Source of the DNA: Dasypus novemcinctus
Lineage: Eukaryota; Chordata; Mammalia; Cingulata; Dasypodidae
Assembly: GCF_030445035.2 (NCBI RefSeq)
Contig: NC_080682.1
Span: 36,872,770-36,936,769 of the forward strand
Length of the DNA: 64,000 nucleotides
Direction of reading: 5' to 3'
Numbering within the stretch: position 1 is the first letter of the stretch; each line of letters starts with the position of its first letter. Below, in pieces: positions 25,008-35,916 of this stretch. Position numbers and translations under genes: made by a program. The notes below the pieces were generated by a model. The model was not told the DNA's origin. It worked only from the letters and a program-made list of their open reading frames with translations, and did not search any database.

Positions 25008-25780
25008 AGTGGCGCTGGAGTTCTTTGGGAGCAGCGACAAATCTGGGGCTTAAGCAACTTCTTCCAGAGAAGAGGATCCTTGCAAGTCTTGCAAGGAAGA
25101 TCTGGGTCAGCAATCTCTCCAGACATCTACTCAGGATAAGTCGACAAAAATTAAAATGAATTAAAAATTAAAATGAACAAACTACAACAAGGTTTTAGGA
25201 GAAAGACAGATGGTTATGTTCCGGAAGCTAGTAGACCACATCAGTGGCAGCCAGATGAGGAAGGGGTTCACACTGGAAGCTGTTGTTTCCCAGTTAAGCT
25301 TTGTGAAGCCAGATCTTCATATTCTTCAACCAAAACAAGACATTGCCACAGCTTGAATGCAGAAGCAAATGTGAGGATCTGATTTTCTTGTATTTAGCCA
25401 GATACTAAAGAGATTTGCAAAAATGCAAAACAATGCCATTCTTGTCACTAAATTTTTTTGTTTTGGAAAATATAATTATTTTTCATTGAAATATGCCATT
25501 TATATTATACACAGTATGTTTATTATTGTTATTTTCAAATAATTAAATATTCAAAAATTTCTCAGTTTTAATAGCACAATAATTATAAATAAACAAACTC
25601 TTTGGGGTCCTCAATGTAATAAGTTTCTGAGGCCAAAATTTTTGAGAATTGCTGATTTAAACTGTTCTTTATAATTGCAGTAATGTACTTAGAATCTACC
25701 TGTAATTGCCTATTAATATCATTATATTCAATAATGCTAGTATTAATTCTGTTTAATAAATTGGTGGAATCAAAAAAAAA
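25008..25780 (+). pseudogene. NUMB: Processed NUMB retrocopy with a transposon-derived 3' exon
   Basis: NUMB is a membrane-associated adaptor with a PTB domain that acts in Notch signalling and endocytosis. The frame from ATG 25,173 reads MNKLQQGFRRKTDGYVPEAS, continues PHQWQPDEEGVHTG and stops resembling NUMB after FPVK, near 25,298, where an exon end is plausible. NUMBL has a different start, so NUMB fits better. About 165 bp upstream look like spliced 5' UTR. From about 25,300 to 25,660 the sequence matches a hAT-family transposon end (CTTCATATTCTTCAACCAAA, AAATTTTTTTGTTTTGGAAA, TTTGGGGTCCTCAATG). The unit ends with AATAAA near 25,755, then a ten-A run. A 16-bp target duplication (24,992-25,007 and 25,781-25,796, one mismatch) encloses everything. 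It therefore appears to be one reverse-transcribed mRNA, with only a 70-codon truncated frame. Confidence 0.85.
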
Positions 25781-25796
25781 AGAGGAGAATTCTAGG

Positions 25797-26305
25797 CAGA
25801 AGACTATATTAGCATATCAGAACAGCAATGGTTAGAACTAGATAAACATGACTGGTATTGAATATATTTGTGTATACTTGAAGAGAAATAGAGAGCAATT
25901 CTAGAAAGAGACTGTGGAATTGCTTATGGCTGTCCTTCTCCCAAACTCTCTTTACTAGATTCTGCATCATAAATGTTTAATGAACAATTAGAAAGACAGA
26001 CAATACTTCAGGTCTCAAAGTAGGCAATGGCCCTCTAAGAGGTGACCTGTAACAGTTGCTATGGGACGTGTTACAGAGTGAAGACAGAACAAAGTCAGTA
26101 AACAAGGCAAACCCTGGTTAACAAAGACTATGATGGGCTCTCTAGATAAAAATAGGAAAGATGTAATTTCCTTTGTCATTTCTAAGCCCAACTTTTTCAA
26201 TTTTTTTGAATATTTTCTCAAGAAGGACAAAACATGTCAATTGTAGTTTTATATGGTTATGTTTAAATACCTTTCAAATTTAACCACATGTGAATTGTGT
26301 CATCT
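25797..26305. other. No feature recognised
   Basis: No exon, RNA gene or repeat I can name. Confidence 0.4.
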
Positions 26306-26309
26306 TTTC

Positions 26310-26770
26310 CCTCCTTTATTAGAGAAGTTGTGGGTTTACAGAAGAATCATGCATAAAGTACAGGATCCCCGTACAACACCCTGTTATTAACACCTGGCAT
26401 TGGTGTGGAACATTTGTTACAGTTGAAGACAGCATATTTTTATAATTGTATTATTAATTACAGTCCATGGTTTAACTTATGTTTGACTGTGTAGTGTAGA
26501 TTCATGGATTTTTAAAAATTTTCATTATGTTACCATATATACACTTTAACATTCCCCCCTTTAATCATATCCATACATGTATTTTGGTGTTGTTAATAGT
26601 GGTCACAATGCTGTGCTACCATCACGACCATCCATTACCAAGTAATTTCCGTGGTTCTAAGTAAGAACCCTGTAGATTTTAAGCCTTAAATTCCCATTCC
26701 CATCCCCATCCCTTCCTCTGATAACCTAGACTAGATACTGACTCTGTAATTAATTCTTATTTATCCTATA
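26310..26770 (-). repeat. Old L1 3' UTR fragment
   Basis: GTGGGTTTACAGAAGAATCA, CACCTGGCATTGGTGTGGAA and ACCATCACGACCATCCATTA read as the reverse complement of an older L1 3' UTR that is widely shared among eutherians. A related piece may lie at 28,330-28,545. Confidence 0.55.
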
Positions 26771-28545
26771 TCTTAGCTCCCTTTGAAAACCATCATTATT
26801 ATGAAACCATTTCCAAATCTTTTTGGTTCCAACGATCCCTCCCTCCTTGTAACTCCTGAGCCAATCATGTTGTCCATATTACCTCCGTGCTCTCAGAATC
26901 CACTGCTGAGTGTTATCTCTTTGATGAAGGGCTCTGTTTTAGAATTCTCAAATCAGTGTAGCACCAAGTGCAGGTGATCATCATGCAGTGGTGAAAGGCT
27001 TAGAATTACCCAAGGGAATGGGTTACCAAAGGGAGAAAGTGCTTTATTTTGTGCAATCACAGTGGATTCAAAGTTTCTGAAACTATTTTCTCAAAATACA
27101 GCTTTAATATTTTCCCTATAGTCTTAACCTCCTTAGCTTCTGATTCCTTTAGAGAGTTGGCTCCAATTTACTGAACGGCTCTTGAGAAAAACCTCTCCTG
27201 TGTGCTGTGCAGAATTGAGAGACAATGAACTCTTTCTCAAAGTACTTTTGAAAGGTCCATTTTTCAAGGTGGCATCACCGTATTGTTTATCTTGCTAGAT
27301 AGCTGAAGGAGTTGAGAAGAATGACCAGCCACCTTTTTTAAAGGGTAATTTATTTTTATATCAGCAACTGTTAATTCTGTAAATCACTTTGACATGGGTA
27401 AGCAAAGAGCCCAGTGGTTTTACTCTTCAGATTGGTGAGTTAAAAGAGTTCTTAAATTGACTTCAAACAAGTAAGTTAAATGATTTCCTAAATTGCAAAA
27501 ATGAGTTTAGAAGTCTGGGAAAAGTAATCTCTAAACTCACTGAGAGAATAATTTGATACAAATAATAATGTCTAGTTTTTGCCTTTTTTGGATTCAATTA
27601 TCTGACTTGAATGTACATTTTAGATGAAATTTGTGTTTGGCATAGAGATACTGAAATGTTCTTGAAGATCTATTGACTCCTTGAGTGTTAGAACTAAGGA
27701 GTCATTGCTTCTTTGGATCTTAATTTCTTACTTATTACTTTGATTGGGTATCAGTAGAAAACAGACCTCTGAATCCGAAGACCTGAGGTCCTATTCAACT
27801 TCTGCCCAAATTCACAGGGACTCATAATAATGGTTTTACTCTATTAGAATCTCTGGGCTGGGTAAGGCTGAGAACAATACAGTTTAATAGATTTTTCTGC
27901 TGTCAGCAACTATTATTTATACTTTTTAGGATTCCAAGTAGAATACAGAGTTTTAAAAGCAGAGCCATTATCAATGGTGTATTACTTCATGACCTTTGTT
28001 TACAGAGGCAGTTAGTTGAGATCCTATTCTTAAGTTAAACCCCTGCAAACCCTTTTCTTTTCTAAGTCCCATTGCCTGTGCGACAACAAGATGCCAGCAG
28101 CTTGTCATTTAATTAATTTCTATGCTTAAACACAACCCTCTCCAAACTTTCTTAACAGGAGAGAGAGAAGTCTTTGAAGTCTTTCAGTGAATACTTCTTT
28201 TCTTCCATGTCCTGTGAACATTTTTGTGCAAAAGTGCTGTTGGAATCAGATCCAAAATTCATATTTTATTTTTTTCACCCTCATTTTTTTCTGTCCCCAA
28301 TTACCCTTTTCTTCCATTCCTTTTCATTCCCTTTTCCTTAACTTTTTATTTTGAAGTAATTATAATTTCATAAGATATTTTGAAGATAGGTAGAGAGGTC
28401 CCAAGTACTCTTCATCCAATTTCTCCCAATTTCTACATTTATGTAACTATAGAACAATATCAGAATCTGGAAACTGATATTGGAACCATGTGTGTGTACA
28501 GTTCTCTGCCATTTTATCACATGTATAGATTTGTGTAGCCACATC
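26771..28545. other. No gene; weak MIR-like and L1-like traces
   Basis: A MIR-like stretch is possible at about 27,740-27,890 (ACCTCTGAATCCGAAGACCT). The part from 28,330 to 28,545 reads as old L1 3' sequence on the minus strand. No exon is seen. Confidence 0.35.
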
Positions 28546-28546
28546 T

Positions 28547-28989
28547 CTTTGTAGATAACTTAAGCTGTCTGTGACTTGTGGGTGTGGGACGGTAAGAAGC
28601 TGTAGTCCTGCCCTTGGTGACAATGGCAACGACTCCAGTCCCAGGAAACAGCTTAGCAATGCAAACTTTATAAACTTTAAATATTCAGGAAAATGCAAAC
28701 CAAATGTACTAAAATCTTATCTAGAATGTATAAAGTCAATGCTAAAAACTTACCTAGGTTGTGGACGATATATGCTAATTTAAGTCTATTGAGCACTGAA
28801 ACAAAGAACAATTTAACCTTTCCTCTCTGTATAAAAGGAACTCAAAATTCTTGTTCAAGGCTCAAGTTTGAAACAAAAAGCTCCCGAGTCCAGCCGTCCA
28901 TCAGTAAATCATTTTTCCTTCTCAAAATCATTCCCGAGTCCTGGCCTTTCTATACTCAAATAATTGAACTTCTCTCAACTTCTACAACA
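28547..28989 (+). mobile_element. Partial solo LTR, ERV1-like family
   Basis: It aligns along its length with the complete solo LTR at 57,148-57,626: shared GATAACTTAAGCTGTCTGTG, TATAAAAGGAACTCAAAATT and ATTCCCGAGTCCTGGCC, ending TCTACAACA. The first about 30 bp are missing and old L1-like sequence abuts instead. TATAAAA near 28,841 and AGTAAATCATTT near 28,905 are the likely TATA and poly(A) signals. Confidence 0.8.
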
Positions 28990-29788
28990 GACTTACATTT
29001 TTATTTCTCTGGCATAAATGCACAGGAGTGCTCCATTCATTCTTAAAACAGTTGTTTTTCCTTGCCAAGTACCTGATACATTTATTGGGTCAAGGCACAT
29101 ACTCAACTTGCAGGAACCAGTCTCTTCTCGGCTGTTCATTTGGTAGAGAGTTACTGAATTAATAGGTATAGACTCTCATGATATGAAGGAATGCAGGTAG
29201 CACAGAGGAGATGCTGTTGAGGACTTTGATCCCTGCTCCAAATTCTCTTGTGTCAGCCTGTCCTAACTTCTTTCAGACCAGGTGTTGTGTTGTAGACAAC
29301 TCAGTTAACTATTATTATGGTATCTAAAGGAATAGGAGGAAGATATGTTCCTAATACCTATTTACCCTTTACCTAGAGAGAGGAGAGGTATCAGCCTGAA
29401 TGCACAGAGTTCACTTAATGCCTTTCCTATGAAATGTTTCTTAAGACATCCTTGGTTCAATGGCAGACATTTTTAGAAAGGTAATCTGGAAGGGTTAGAG
29501 GATTTGCCTTAGACAGTCTCCAAAGTTTGCCTCTAGATCTATAAAGTTCTATGATTCTGTGTAAAATTCTCTGTTGATATAGAGAGGAACTGAAGAGACA
29601 CAGTGAGGTTTGGTGTCTTGCTCCATGTTGCCACATAGTTAGGAGGACATCAAGGAGGATATCTGTCTACCTATGCTAAGCCACTTAAGAGATAAAAAAT
29701 AAATAAAGATGTGAAATGAATAAGTCTTTAAATATGAATTTATTGCTAAGTAAAAAAATCTTTCTCTTTCTCATAATAGATCAATGAA
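28990..29788. other. No feature recognised
   Basis: Spacer upstream of the olfactory receptor pseudogene. No promoter or exon can be called from sequence alone. Confidence 0.4.
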
Positions 29789-30730
29789 ATGGATTACAGA
29801 AGTCAAACTTTGGTGATTGAATTTTTGTTCATGGGCTTGACAAATAGTTTCCAGCAACAGGTTGCTCTCTTCCTGATATTTCTTTTTGTTTATCTTGTTA
29901 CTCTTCTGGGAAACTTGGGGATGGTTGTTTTCATTTGGATGGATTCCCAACACCACACACACATGTACTTTTTTCTCAGCCACTTGTCCTTTGTGGTCAT
30001 CTGCTCCTTCTCTGTCATTAGCCCTAAAATTTTGACTGACATCTTTTTGCAGGAAAAAGTAATCTCTTTTTTGTTGTTGTTGTGTTGCCCAGATATGGTT
30101 TTTTGGTCAGTTAGTAATAACTGAGTGTTTCCTCCTGGCTTCCATGGCATATGATCACTATATGGCCATCTGTAAACCTTTGTTGTACATAGTCATTATG
30201 TCACAGCGGATCTGCGTGCAGCTGGTGGTAGGGCCCTATGCCATTGAACTTATGAGTACCATGACCCATACGACTTTCACTTTGCACCTACCCTACTGTG
30301 GTCCAAATATCACCAATCACTTTTTCTGTGACTTACTTCCTATTCTTTCTCTGGCATGTGCAGAAAACCACATCAATAAATTTTTACTTTGCATCTTGGC
30401 TGAAGCCCTAGGAGTACTCAGTGGCATGATCATCTTGGTCACCTACATTTATATTGTCATTGTCATCCTGAGGATCTGCTTCGCTGATGGGAGATGCAAA
30501 GCCTTCTCAACCTGCTCTTCATACCTGACTGCTGTCTCCATCCTTTATGGGACACTCTTCTTTATCTATGTAGGCCCAAGTTCTAGTTTCTCCCTGGACA
30601 TCAGGTATCTGTGTTCTATACAGCAGTGATCCCCATTTTGAACCCATTTATCTACAGTTTGAGAAACAAGGAAGTAAAAGATTCATTCAGAAGGACATTT
30701 GAAAGGAAGAAGTTTCTTGTAGGGAGGTAA
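29789..30730 (+). pseudogene. Olfactory receptor pseudogene, class II (OR5/OR8/OR9-like)
   Basis: The single-exon receptor starts ATG at 29,789 and would end at TAA 30,728-30,730, a normal length of 942 bp. Visible parts are EFLFMGLT (N-terminus), LLGNLGMVVFIWMDS (helix 1 end), [10 protein letters not shown] (helix 2), MAYDHYMAIC (helix 3 end), HFFCDLLPILSLACAE (loop 2), KAFSTCSSYLTAV (helix 6) and [14 protein letters not shown] (helix 7 end). Two frame breaks inactivate it: one before helix 3's end (frame stops at 30,121-30,123) and one after SFSLDI near 30,603. The DRY arginine is histidine. Its loops closely resemble those of the pseudogene at 2.8 kb in opposite orientation, suggesting the same subfamily. 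Confidence 0.94.
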
Positions 30731-30764
30731 ACCCAATAGTGTAGCTGGAGATACAATACATTAG

Positions 30765-30910
30765 AGAGGCCAGAATACTGGACTGAGTGTCAGTACCCTT
30801 ATGTTTAAGGTAAGATTCACTCTTTCTTACTCTGTGTAATTGACAAGTCATAGAATATCCTTCGGTAACAATTTTCTCATTTCTGTATTCTCATATCTCA
30901 TTCAGTAGGA
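30765..30910 (+). repeat. MIR SINE fragment
   Basis: AATACTGGACTGAGTGTCAG, then CTCTGTGTAATTGACAAGTC and TTTTCTCATTTCTG, follows the MIR order. Confidence 0.5.
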
Positions 30911-32589
30911 ATGAGACTTAGAACTCTAAACTGAGATGGGGAATATAGAATCCCACAATGATATAACATATTCTCAAGCTTTTGTGACCAAGAAATAAGA
31001 AGTTGTTTGTTAAATCCTGAATAAAATGGAGACTTAGCCAGGAAACTTAATAGTATCTGAGTTTTGCCTTCCAGGGTATTCAGTCCCTGCATCTATTTGC
31101 AAGCCTGGCTTGACTCTTTAAAAATTCTTTTGTAAATTGTATTATTCTGGAAGTACATAATGATAGCACCCTCTAATACTACCTTTTGGTTTGTAGTCAC
31201 TATTTCCTCAGTTGATAGCAATATCATGTTGGGATTTTGCCACTGTAAGTATGTGATTTATATGTGTAAATTTTTAGCACAATAAAATGCTAATTGTTAC
31301 TATTATTATTGATTGATTTTGGGGTGGTAGGCAGGGCATTAGCTACCATTTTACAGATGATGAACGTGGCAACCCTGAATTTCCAATGGATTGCGGATTG
31401 TCCATGATATCATAATTAGTCCCACATTTTTTTCTCCAGGACCTTTTTTTTTTCAACCATCCTTCTAAGTTTCTTTTCTGGAATTGAAAAGATGAATTGA
31501 GAAGATGAGGGGTTGGAACTTGTGGTTTATGCAGATATAAGACTCACTCAGAGCCACATTGTGCCTTATCTTTGAAGATCTTCTTTAAAAAGCATTTAAT
31601 TTTAGTCAACTACTTTTGAAAGGATGTAATTTTAATGCTCTAGCAGTTTCGTATGCCTGCTTGCTTCTTCACTTTGCTTCTGCCAGTGACCCTGCCTGTG
31701 CTGAGTAATGATTTATGACAATGGGTAATAATTTCCCATTCAATTAAAGGGAAAAGGGAGTCAAATAATGCTGCCATTTTTAATTAGCATTTTTATGTGT
31801 GCCTACTATATGCAAGACAGTTACTGGGCATTTTGCATATTAAGAGAGAAAGTCCTAATGAAAGTTATCAGTGTAGTAGAATAGAAAGGTTGTAGAGTTG
31901 AAAGGCAAGTTAATAAACGCAATTTTTCTATGAAAAGACAATCAAGAAATCAAGGTAGAGTGTAATAAGGCATACTTTAGAAAGGGTAGTAAGGAAAACT
32001 CCTTTTAAAGAGGGGTAGGAATTGGGAAAGTTGAAGTAATTCTGTTTTCTGGCATGTCTTTCCATGAAGTTTAGATATTGCTCTTTTGATCATAGAAGGA
32101 GAAAGGGGCCCTGCAGAAAATAGTAACAGGGTGCTCTGGATTTCCAAGGATGGAGAGCAAAATGTTTAGGCTAATGTATTCTGATCCCCAGTACATATTT
32201 CTTCTTTCTGTTATATAACATAGGTGTATATGAGAATGGAGAAGTCTGAAAGTGGAGGAAATACTTTGTTAGGGGAAGGGATTTACTATGAGCTATAGAA
32301 GAAATAATATAAATGCTCACTTTTGAGAATAGATGAAAGCACTTTGTTGCCTTTTCAGGGGATGATTGCTGCATAAGTTAATAAAGTTTTCCAAGTGACT
32401 TTATGTTAGGTTAATTGTGGTCTAGTTCCATATCACTCTAAGCTCCCATGGGCCCTGCAAACAAACAAAAATGCTAGGAAGTTTCATGTGGTGTTGCATT
32501 GTCTTGGTAACCTTAAACAGTTCAATCTGGCTCCATTTATTTTTTTTTTTTTTTAAATCCCTGATCAGGATCAGGACACCATGTCCTAG
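30911..32589. other. No gene; weak MIR/L2 traces
   Basis: Short MIR-like pieces are possible near 31,340-31,400 and 31,785-31,845. No exon or RNA gene is recognised. Confidence 0.35.
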
Positions 32590-33470
32590 AACCATATGCA
32601 GGGTTCCTCTCTGGGATTTCTTCAGGTAGGTATAGAATCTTGTCTGCCTTACACTTGCTGTTTCCTCAACTTGGAACAGTATTCTTGGTTCACTCTCTTC
32701 TCATCACAAAGACTTTTCAACCTCTTTACCTAAAACCACTCTCTGCTCTGTCAAAACCCAAGCATTTACTTTTTGGCTATTATTGTTTGAGAAAGGTAAC
32801 AACATCCAAAAGTTATCTATTTCCTTGTTTATTAGTTACCTATCTTTCCCCTGTAGAATGTGAGATTCTTTTTTTTTTTAATTCCTTTTTTTATTGACTT
32901 TGTAATAATATTACATTAAAAATATATATGTGAGGTCCCATTCAACCCCACCCCCCACCCCCCCTCTTCCCCCCCAAGAACACTCGTTCCCATCATCATG
33001 ACACATCCATTGGATTTGGTAAGTACATCTTTGGGCACCTCTGCACCTCATAGACAATGGTTCACATCATGGCCCATACTCTCCTCCATTCCATCCAGTG
33101 GGCCCTGTGAGGATTTACAATGTCCGGTGATTACCTCTGAAGCACCATCCGGGGCAGCTCCATGTCCCAAAGACGCCTCCACCTCTCATCTCTTCCTGCT
33201 TTTCCCCATACCCATCGTCCACCATGTCCACTTTTCCCAATCCAATGCCACCTCTTCTATGTGGACATTGGATTGGTTGTGTCCATTGCACCTCTATGTC
33301 AAGAGGAGGCTCAGATTCCACATGGATGCTGGATGCAATCCTCCCATTTTCAGTTGTAATCACTCTAGGCTCCATGGTGTGGTGGTTGTCCTGAATGTGA
33401 GATTCTTGAGAACAAGAATGTTTCATGTCCACTGATTTGTCCCAAGACTCCATAGTCTGGCATATAATAA
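32590..33470 (+). repeat. L2 3' end, split by an L1
   Basis: CCTCAACTTGGAACAGTATT, CACAAAGACTTTTCAACCTC and CCCTGTAGAATGTGAGATTC follow the L2 3' region. The copy resumes at 33,393 after the L1 insert with GAGAACAAGAATG. Confidence 0.6.
32871..33392 (-). mobile_element. Young truncated L1 3' end
   Basis: It is nearly identical over about 500 bp to the inner L1 3' end at 8.3-8.9 kb. It is flanked by the exact 15-bp duplication GAATGTGAGATTCTT at 32,856-32,870 and 33,393-33,407, so insertion into the L2 is certain. Confidence 0.9.
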
Positions 33471-33593
33471 ACTCTCTCTCTCTCTCTCTTTTTCTCTGTC
33501 CCCACCCACTTCTCTATATGTATGTATATATATTTGTTGATTGAAGAATATATATGGTCAACATTATATATATATATATGTATTTTTTTTTAA

Positions 33594-33983
33594 GATTTGT
33601 TTTATTTCTCTCCCATTCCCCCCCTTTGTCTGCTGTCTGTGTCCATTCACTGTGCATTTTTCTGTTTCTGCTTGCATTATCAGGCAGCATTTGGAAACTG
33701 CATCTCTTTTTTGTTGCATCATCTTGCTGCATCAACTCTGTGTGTGTGTGGCACCACTCCTGGTGCTTTTTTCACATGGGGCAGCTCTCCTTGCAGGGCA
33801 CACTCCTTCTGCGTGGGGTTCCCTTACATGGGGGTGCTCCTGCATGGCAGGGCACTCCTTGCATGCAGCAGCACTGCATGTGGAACAGTTCACCACATGG
33901 ATCAGGAGGCCTTGGGGATCGAGCCCTGAATTCTCCATATGGCAGGCAGATGCTCTATCACTTGAGCCACATCTGCTTCCCAA
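33594..33983 (-). mobile_element. DAS-type SINE, variant subfamily
   Basis: The minus strand starts GGGAAGCAGATGTGGCTCAA with Pol III box-like motifs and ends in an A-rich tail at 33,584-33,594 (T run on the plus strand). The body (CAGTGAATGGACACAGACAG) is shared with the SINEs at 40.4 and 52.1 kb, but the head differs. Confidence 0.75.
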
Positions 33984-34110
33984 CATTATATTTTTTATTT
34001 CATGGACATTATAGTCTCACAGATTTATATTCAAATATCAACTTGGACATGTTTCCTTAGATGGATGGTGCGGCGGCTTGCTCGGTCGGTAGAGGTGGGG
34101 TCTGGCTGCA

Positions 34111-34225
34111 GACGAGGGGTCGGTCCAGCTCTGGACGAGGGGTCGGTCCCGCTTGGGACGAGGGGTCGGTCCCACCTGGGACGAGGGATCGGTCCGGCAG
34201 CAGACGAGGGATCGGTCTCACAAGG
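34111..34225 (-). repeat. 23-bp tandem array in ERV-A U5 (five units)
   Basis: Units begin GACGAGGG at 34,111, 34,134, 34,157, 34,180 and 34,203, exactly 23 bp apart, each containing TCGGTC. The same five units are in the 5' LTR at about 38,248-38,362. Confidence 0.9.
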
Positions 34226-34252
34226 GGTTGCGCGGTTCGGCTGACGGGGTCG

Positions 34253-34384
34253 CCCGGCGAAGCCGGCGACGAAGGGGTCGCCCGGCGAAGCCGGCGACGA
34301 AGGGGTCGCCCGGCGAAGCCGGCGACGAAGGGGTCGCCCGGAGAAGCCGGCGACGAAGGGGTCGCCCGGAGAAGCAGGCGACGA
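34253..34384 (-). repeat. 28-bp hairpin tandem array in ERV-A U5
   Basis: Units start CCCGG at 34,253, 34,281, 34,309, 34,337 and (partial) 34,365. Each full unit contains the perfect palindrome CCGGC-GAA-GCCGG or the variant with GGAGAAG. In RNA sense the perfect form reads CCGGC-UUC-GCCGG, a five-pair stem with a three-base loop. The 5' LTR has one unit fewer (starts 38,390, 38,418, 38,446, partial 38,474). Confidence 0.9.
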
Positions 34385-34485
34385 ACTGGGGACAAGGGAG
34401 GCCAGGCCCTTGTCGGGGGCTCTCAGGACTGGAGGGCGCACGGCAGAAGAACCACCGCGGAGACAAGGTAAACACGCAAGTCCAC

Positions 34486-34514
34486 TTTACTGAGGGAGAG
34501 GCAACAGTTTTATA
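34486..34514 (-). promoter_or_regulatory. ERV-A TATA box and poly(A) signal (3' LTR)
   Basis: In element sense TATAAAA (34,514-34,508) is followed 16 bases later by AGTAAA (34,491-34,486). The poly(A) signal therefore precedes or straddles the expected transcript start. The 5' LTR has the same pair (TATA at 38,617-38,623). Confidence 0.7.
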
Positions 34515-35089
34515 GGGGCTGGGGAAGGCTGATTGGTCGAAGCCACGCCCTGTTCTGATTGGTTGCTGGCGAAAGGTCAGTGGGCGGTACTGGACGGGGG
34601 AGGGGTGGTGGTTAGGGATTGGCTGTCGCTGTTGCTGGGGGAAGGGGCAGGGTTTAGGGATTGGTGGCTGCTGTTGCTGGGGTGGAGGGCAGACTTGAGT
34701 TTCCCGCCCACGCCTGGCTGTTGCTGCTGTCGGGGGAGGGGAAAAGGGCGGGCTGGATTTTTCTGCCCACACCTGGCTGTTGCTGCTGTCGGGGGAGGGG
34801 AAAAGGGCAGACTGGAATTTTCTGCCCTGCGCCTGCGCAGGGAGAAGGAAGAAGAAGGGTGCCGCCCCACAAGGCATCGGGTGGTGCCATCTGGGAGGAG
34901 GGGCGGCCGTGGAAGCATGGCTGCCAAGAAGGGGAGACCCGAGGGCACTCTGCGCCCATGCTGAGCTTCCTTCAGGGGTGGCGGTGAGTCCGACCAGCCA
35001 CCCTATTATGGGGGCAGCGGAATTAGGCCTACCGCGGCCGCTCCCCTGCCAGGCCAGCAAACCACACTTCAGCCCGAGGGGTGACCGCA

Positions 35090-35104
35090 TTTCCCCCTTC
35101 TTTT
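35090..35104 (-). promoter_or_regulatory. ERV-A polypurine tract
   Basis: In element sense AAAAGAAGGGGGAAA lies directly against the first base of the 3' LTR, the expected primer site for plus-strand DNA synthesis. Confidence 0.85.
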
Positions 35105-35916
35105 CAAATAAGGGCCAGGATGGCAGCAGCAACAAGTAGCCGAGGCCCAAGAGGCAGTAAGCAATGAGGGAAGCGGGGCTGAAGAGGGAGGTGAGTATGA
35201 CGGGGATACAAATGTACAATTTGGGGGGCGGTATCTTGCCGTTGCAAGCAAGGGTGGCCAATGTCCAATTCCCGTTGACCTCGGTGTCGATAAGGTCTAT
35301 CTGTTGTTAAAAGTCCAGGATGATAGCGCATTACAGGTGGTTGATCTCTTCTTGGTGGCGAAGAGCGGCAGAGGCAGACTGTGTGATGGTCTGGAGGATC
35401 GCAGTGGTGAGGACAAGTTGCGTCAGGGCACCAGCGACGGTGGTGGCAGCAGCGTCGGGAGTGGTGGAGACGTAGGCGAGGACAAGAAGGCCAAGGTCTC
35501 CACAGGCCGAGAGAGGCCGATGTTAATGGGGCGGGCCGACATGGGGCGGCCCAATCTGCAACGCAGTAGGGGTTCAAGCGATAAAAGGAGGGGGGCGGGG
35601 GACGAGAAAGGACGCTTTGGATGGCTGAGAAGAGGAGTGAGGTCGAGACAGGAGGAAGCTCCGCAGAAGTATGGGGAGCTGTTAAAAGCAGAAACGTTAT
35701 TAGATGCTAGAAAGCAGACCGCAGGCCGGGGAAAGCAGGTTGCGGGCCGTTTCGCGGGGCTGGAGCTGCTTGAGAGCGATGGCGGCATGGGGGGCCGTGG
35801 TTACAATCTTCTGGGGTGGTAGTGGCTAGACAGATGGCGGAAAATATTATCAAAAAAGCAAAGGTTATGAGAAAGAAATAGAGTATTAAAGGCTGTGGGG
35901 GAAGTGAGAAGATCAT
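35105..35916 (-). pseudogene. env: ERV-A env remnant
   Basis: A possible start at 35,916 opens with a hydrophobic signal-peptide-like stretch (LILYFFLITFAFLIIF). A later frame shows a fusion-peptide and heptad-like stretch (about 35,480-35,330, including TTVAGALTQLVLTTAILQT) broken by two TAA stops near 35,307 and 35,327. A glycosylation motif (NWT) follows, then a membrane span (ILTSLFSPASLIAYCLLGLG) and a short tail running into the LTR. The order fits a class II transmembrane subunit; most of the surface subunit is absent. It cannot encode a working glycoprotein. The splice-acceptor-like sites CCCCCACAG and TTTTAACAG lie near 35,898 and 35,685. Confidence 0.6.

Larger units (their letters stand above)
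34069..35089 (-). repeat. ERV-A 3' LTR
   Basis: 1,021 bp, GC- and CpG-rich. In element sense, U3 starts TGCGGTCACC and carries two ATTGG-type CCAAT boxes (about 34,540 and 34,557 on the plus strand), TATAAAA at 34,508-34,514 and AGTAAA at 34,486-34,491. R/U5 holds two tandem arrays (28-bp and 23-bp units). Open frames on both strands run through it because the sequence is GC-rich. Confidence 0.93.

Noticed and set aside
34253-34384. 28-bp direct repeats resembling a CRISPR array
   Set aside because: The units are back to back with no spacers, lie inside a retroviral LTR, and the genome is mammalian.
34533-34964. 143-codon plus-strand open frame found identically at 38,642-39,073
   Set aside because: It is antisense to the ERV-A LTR. 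The identity only reflects that the two LTRs are copies, and the GC-rich sequence gives long frames by chance.
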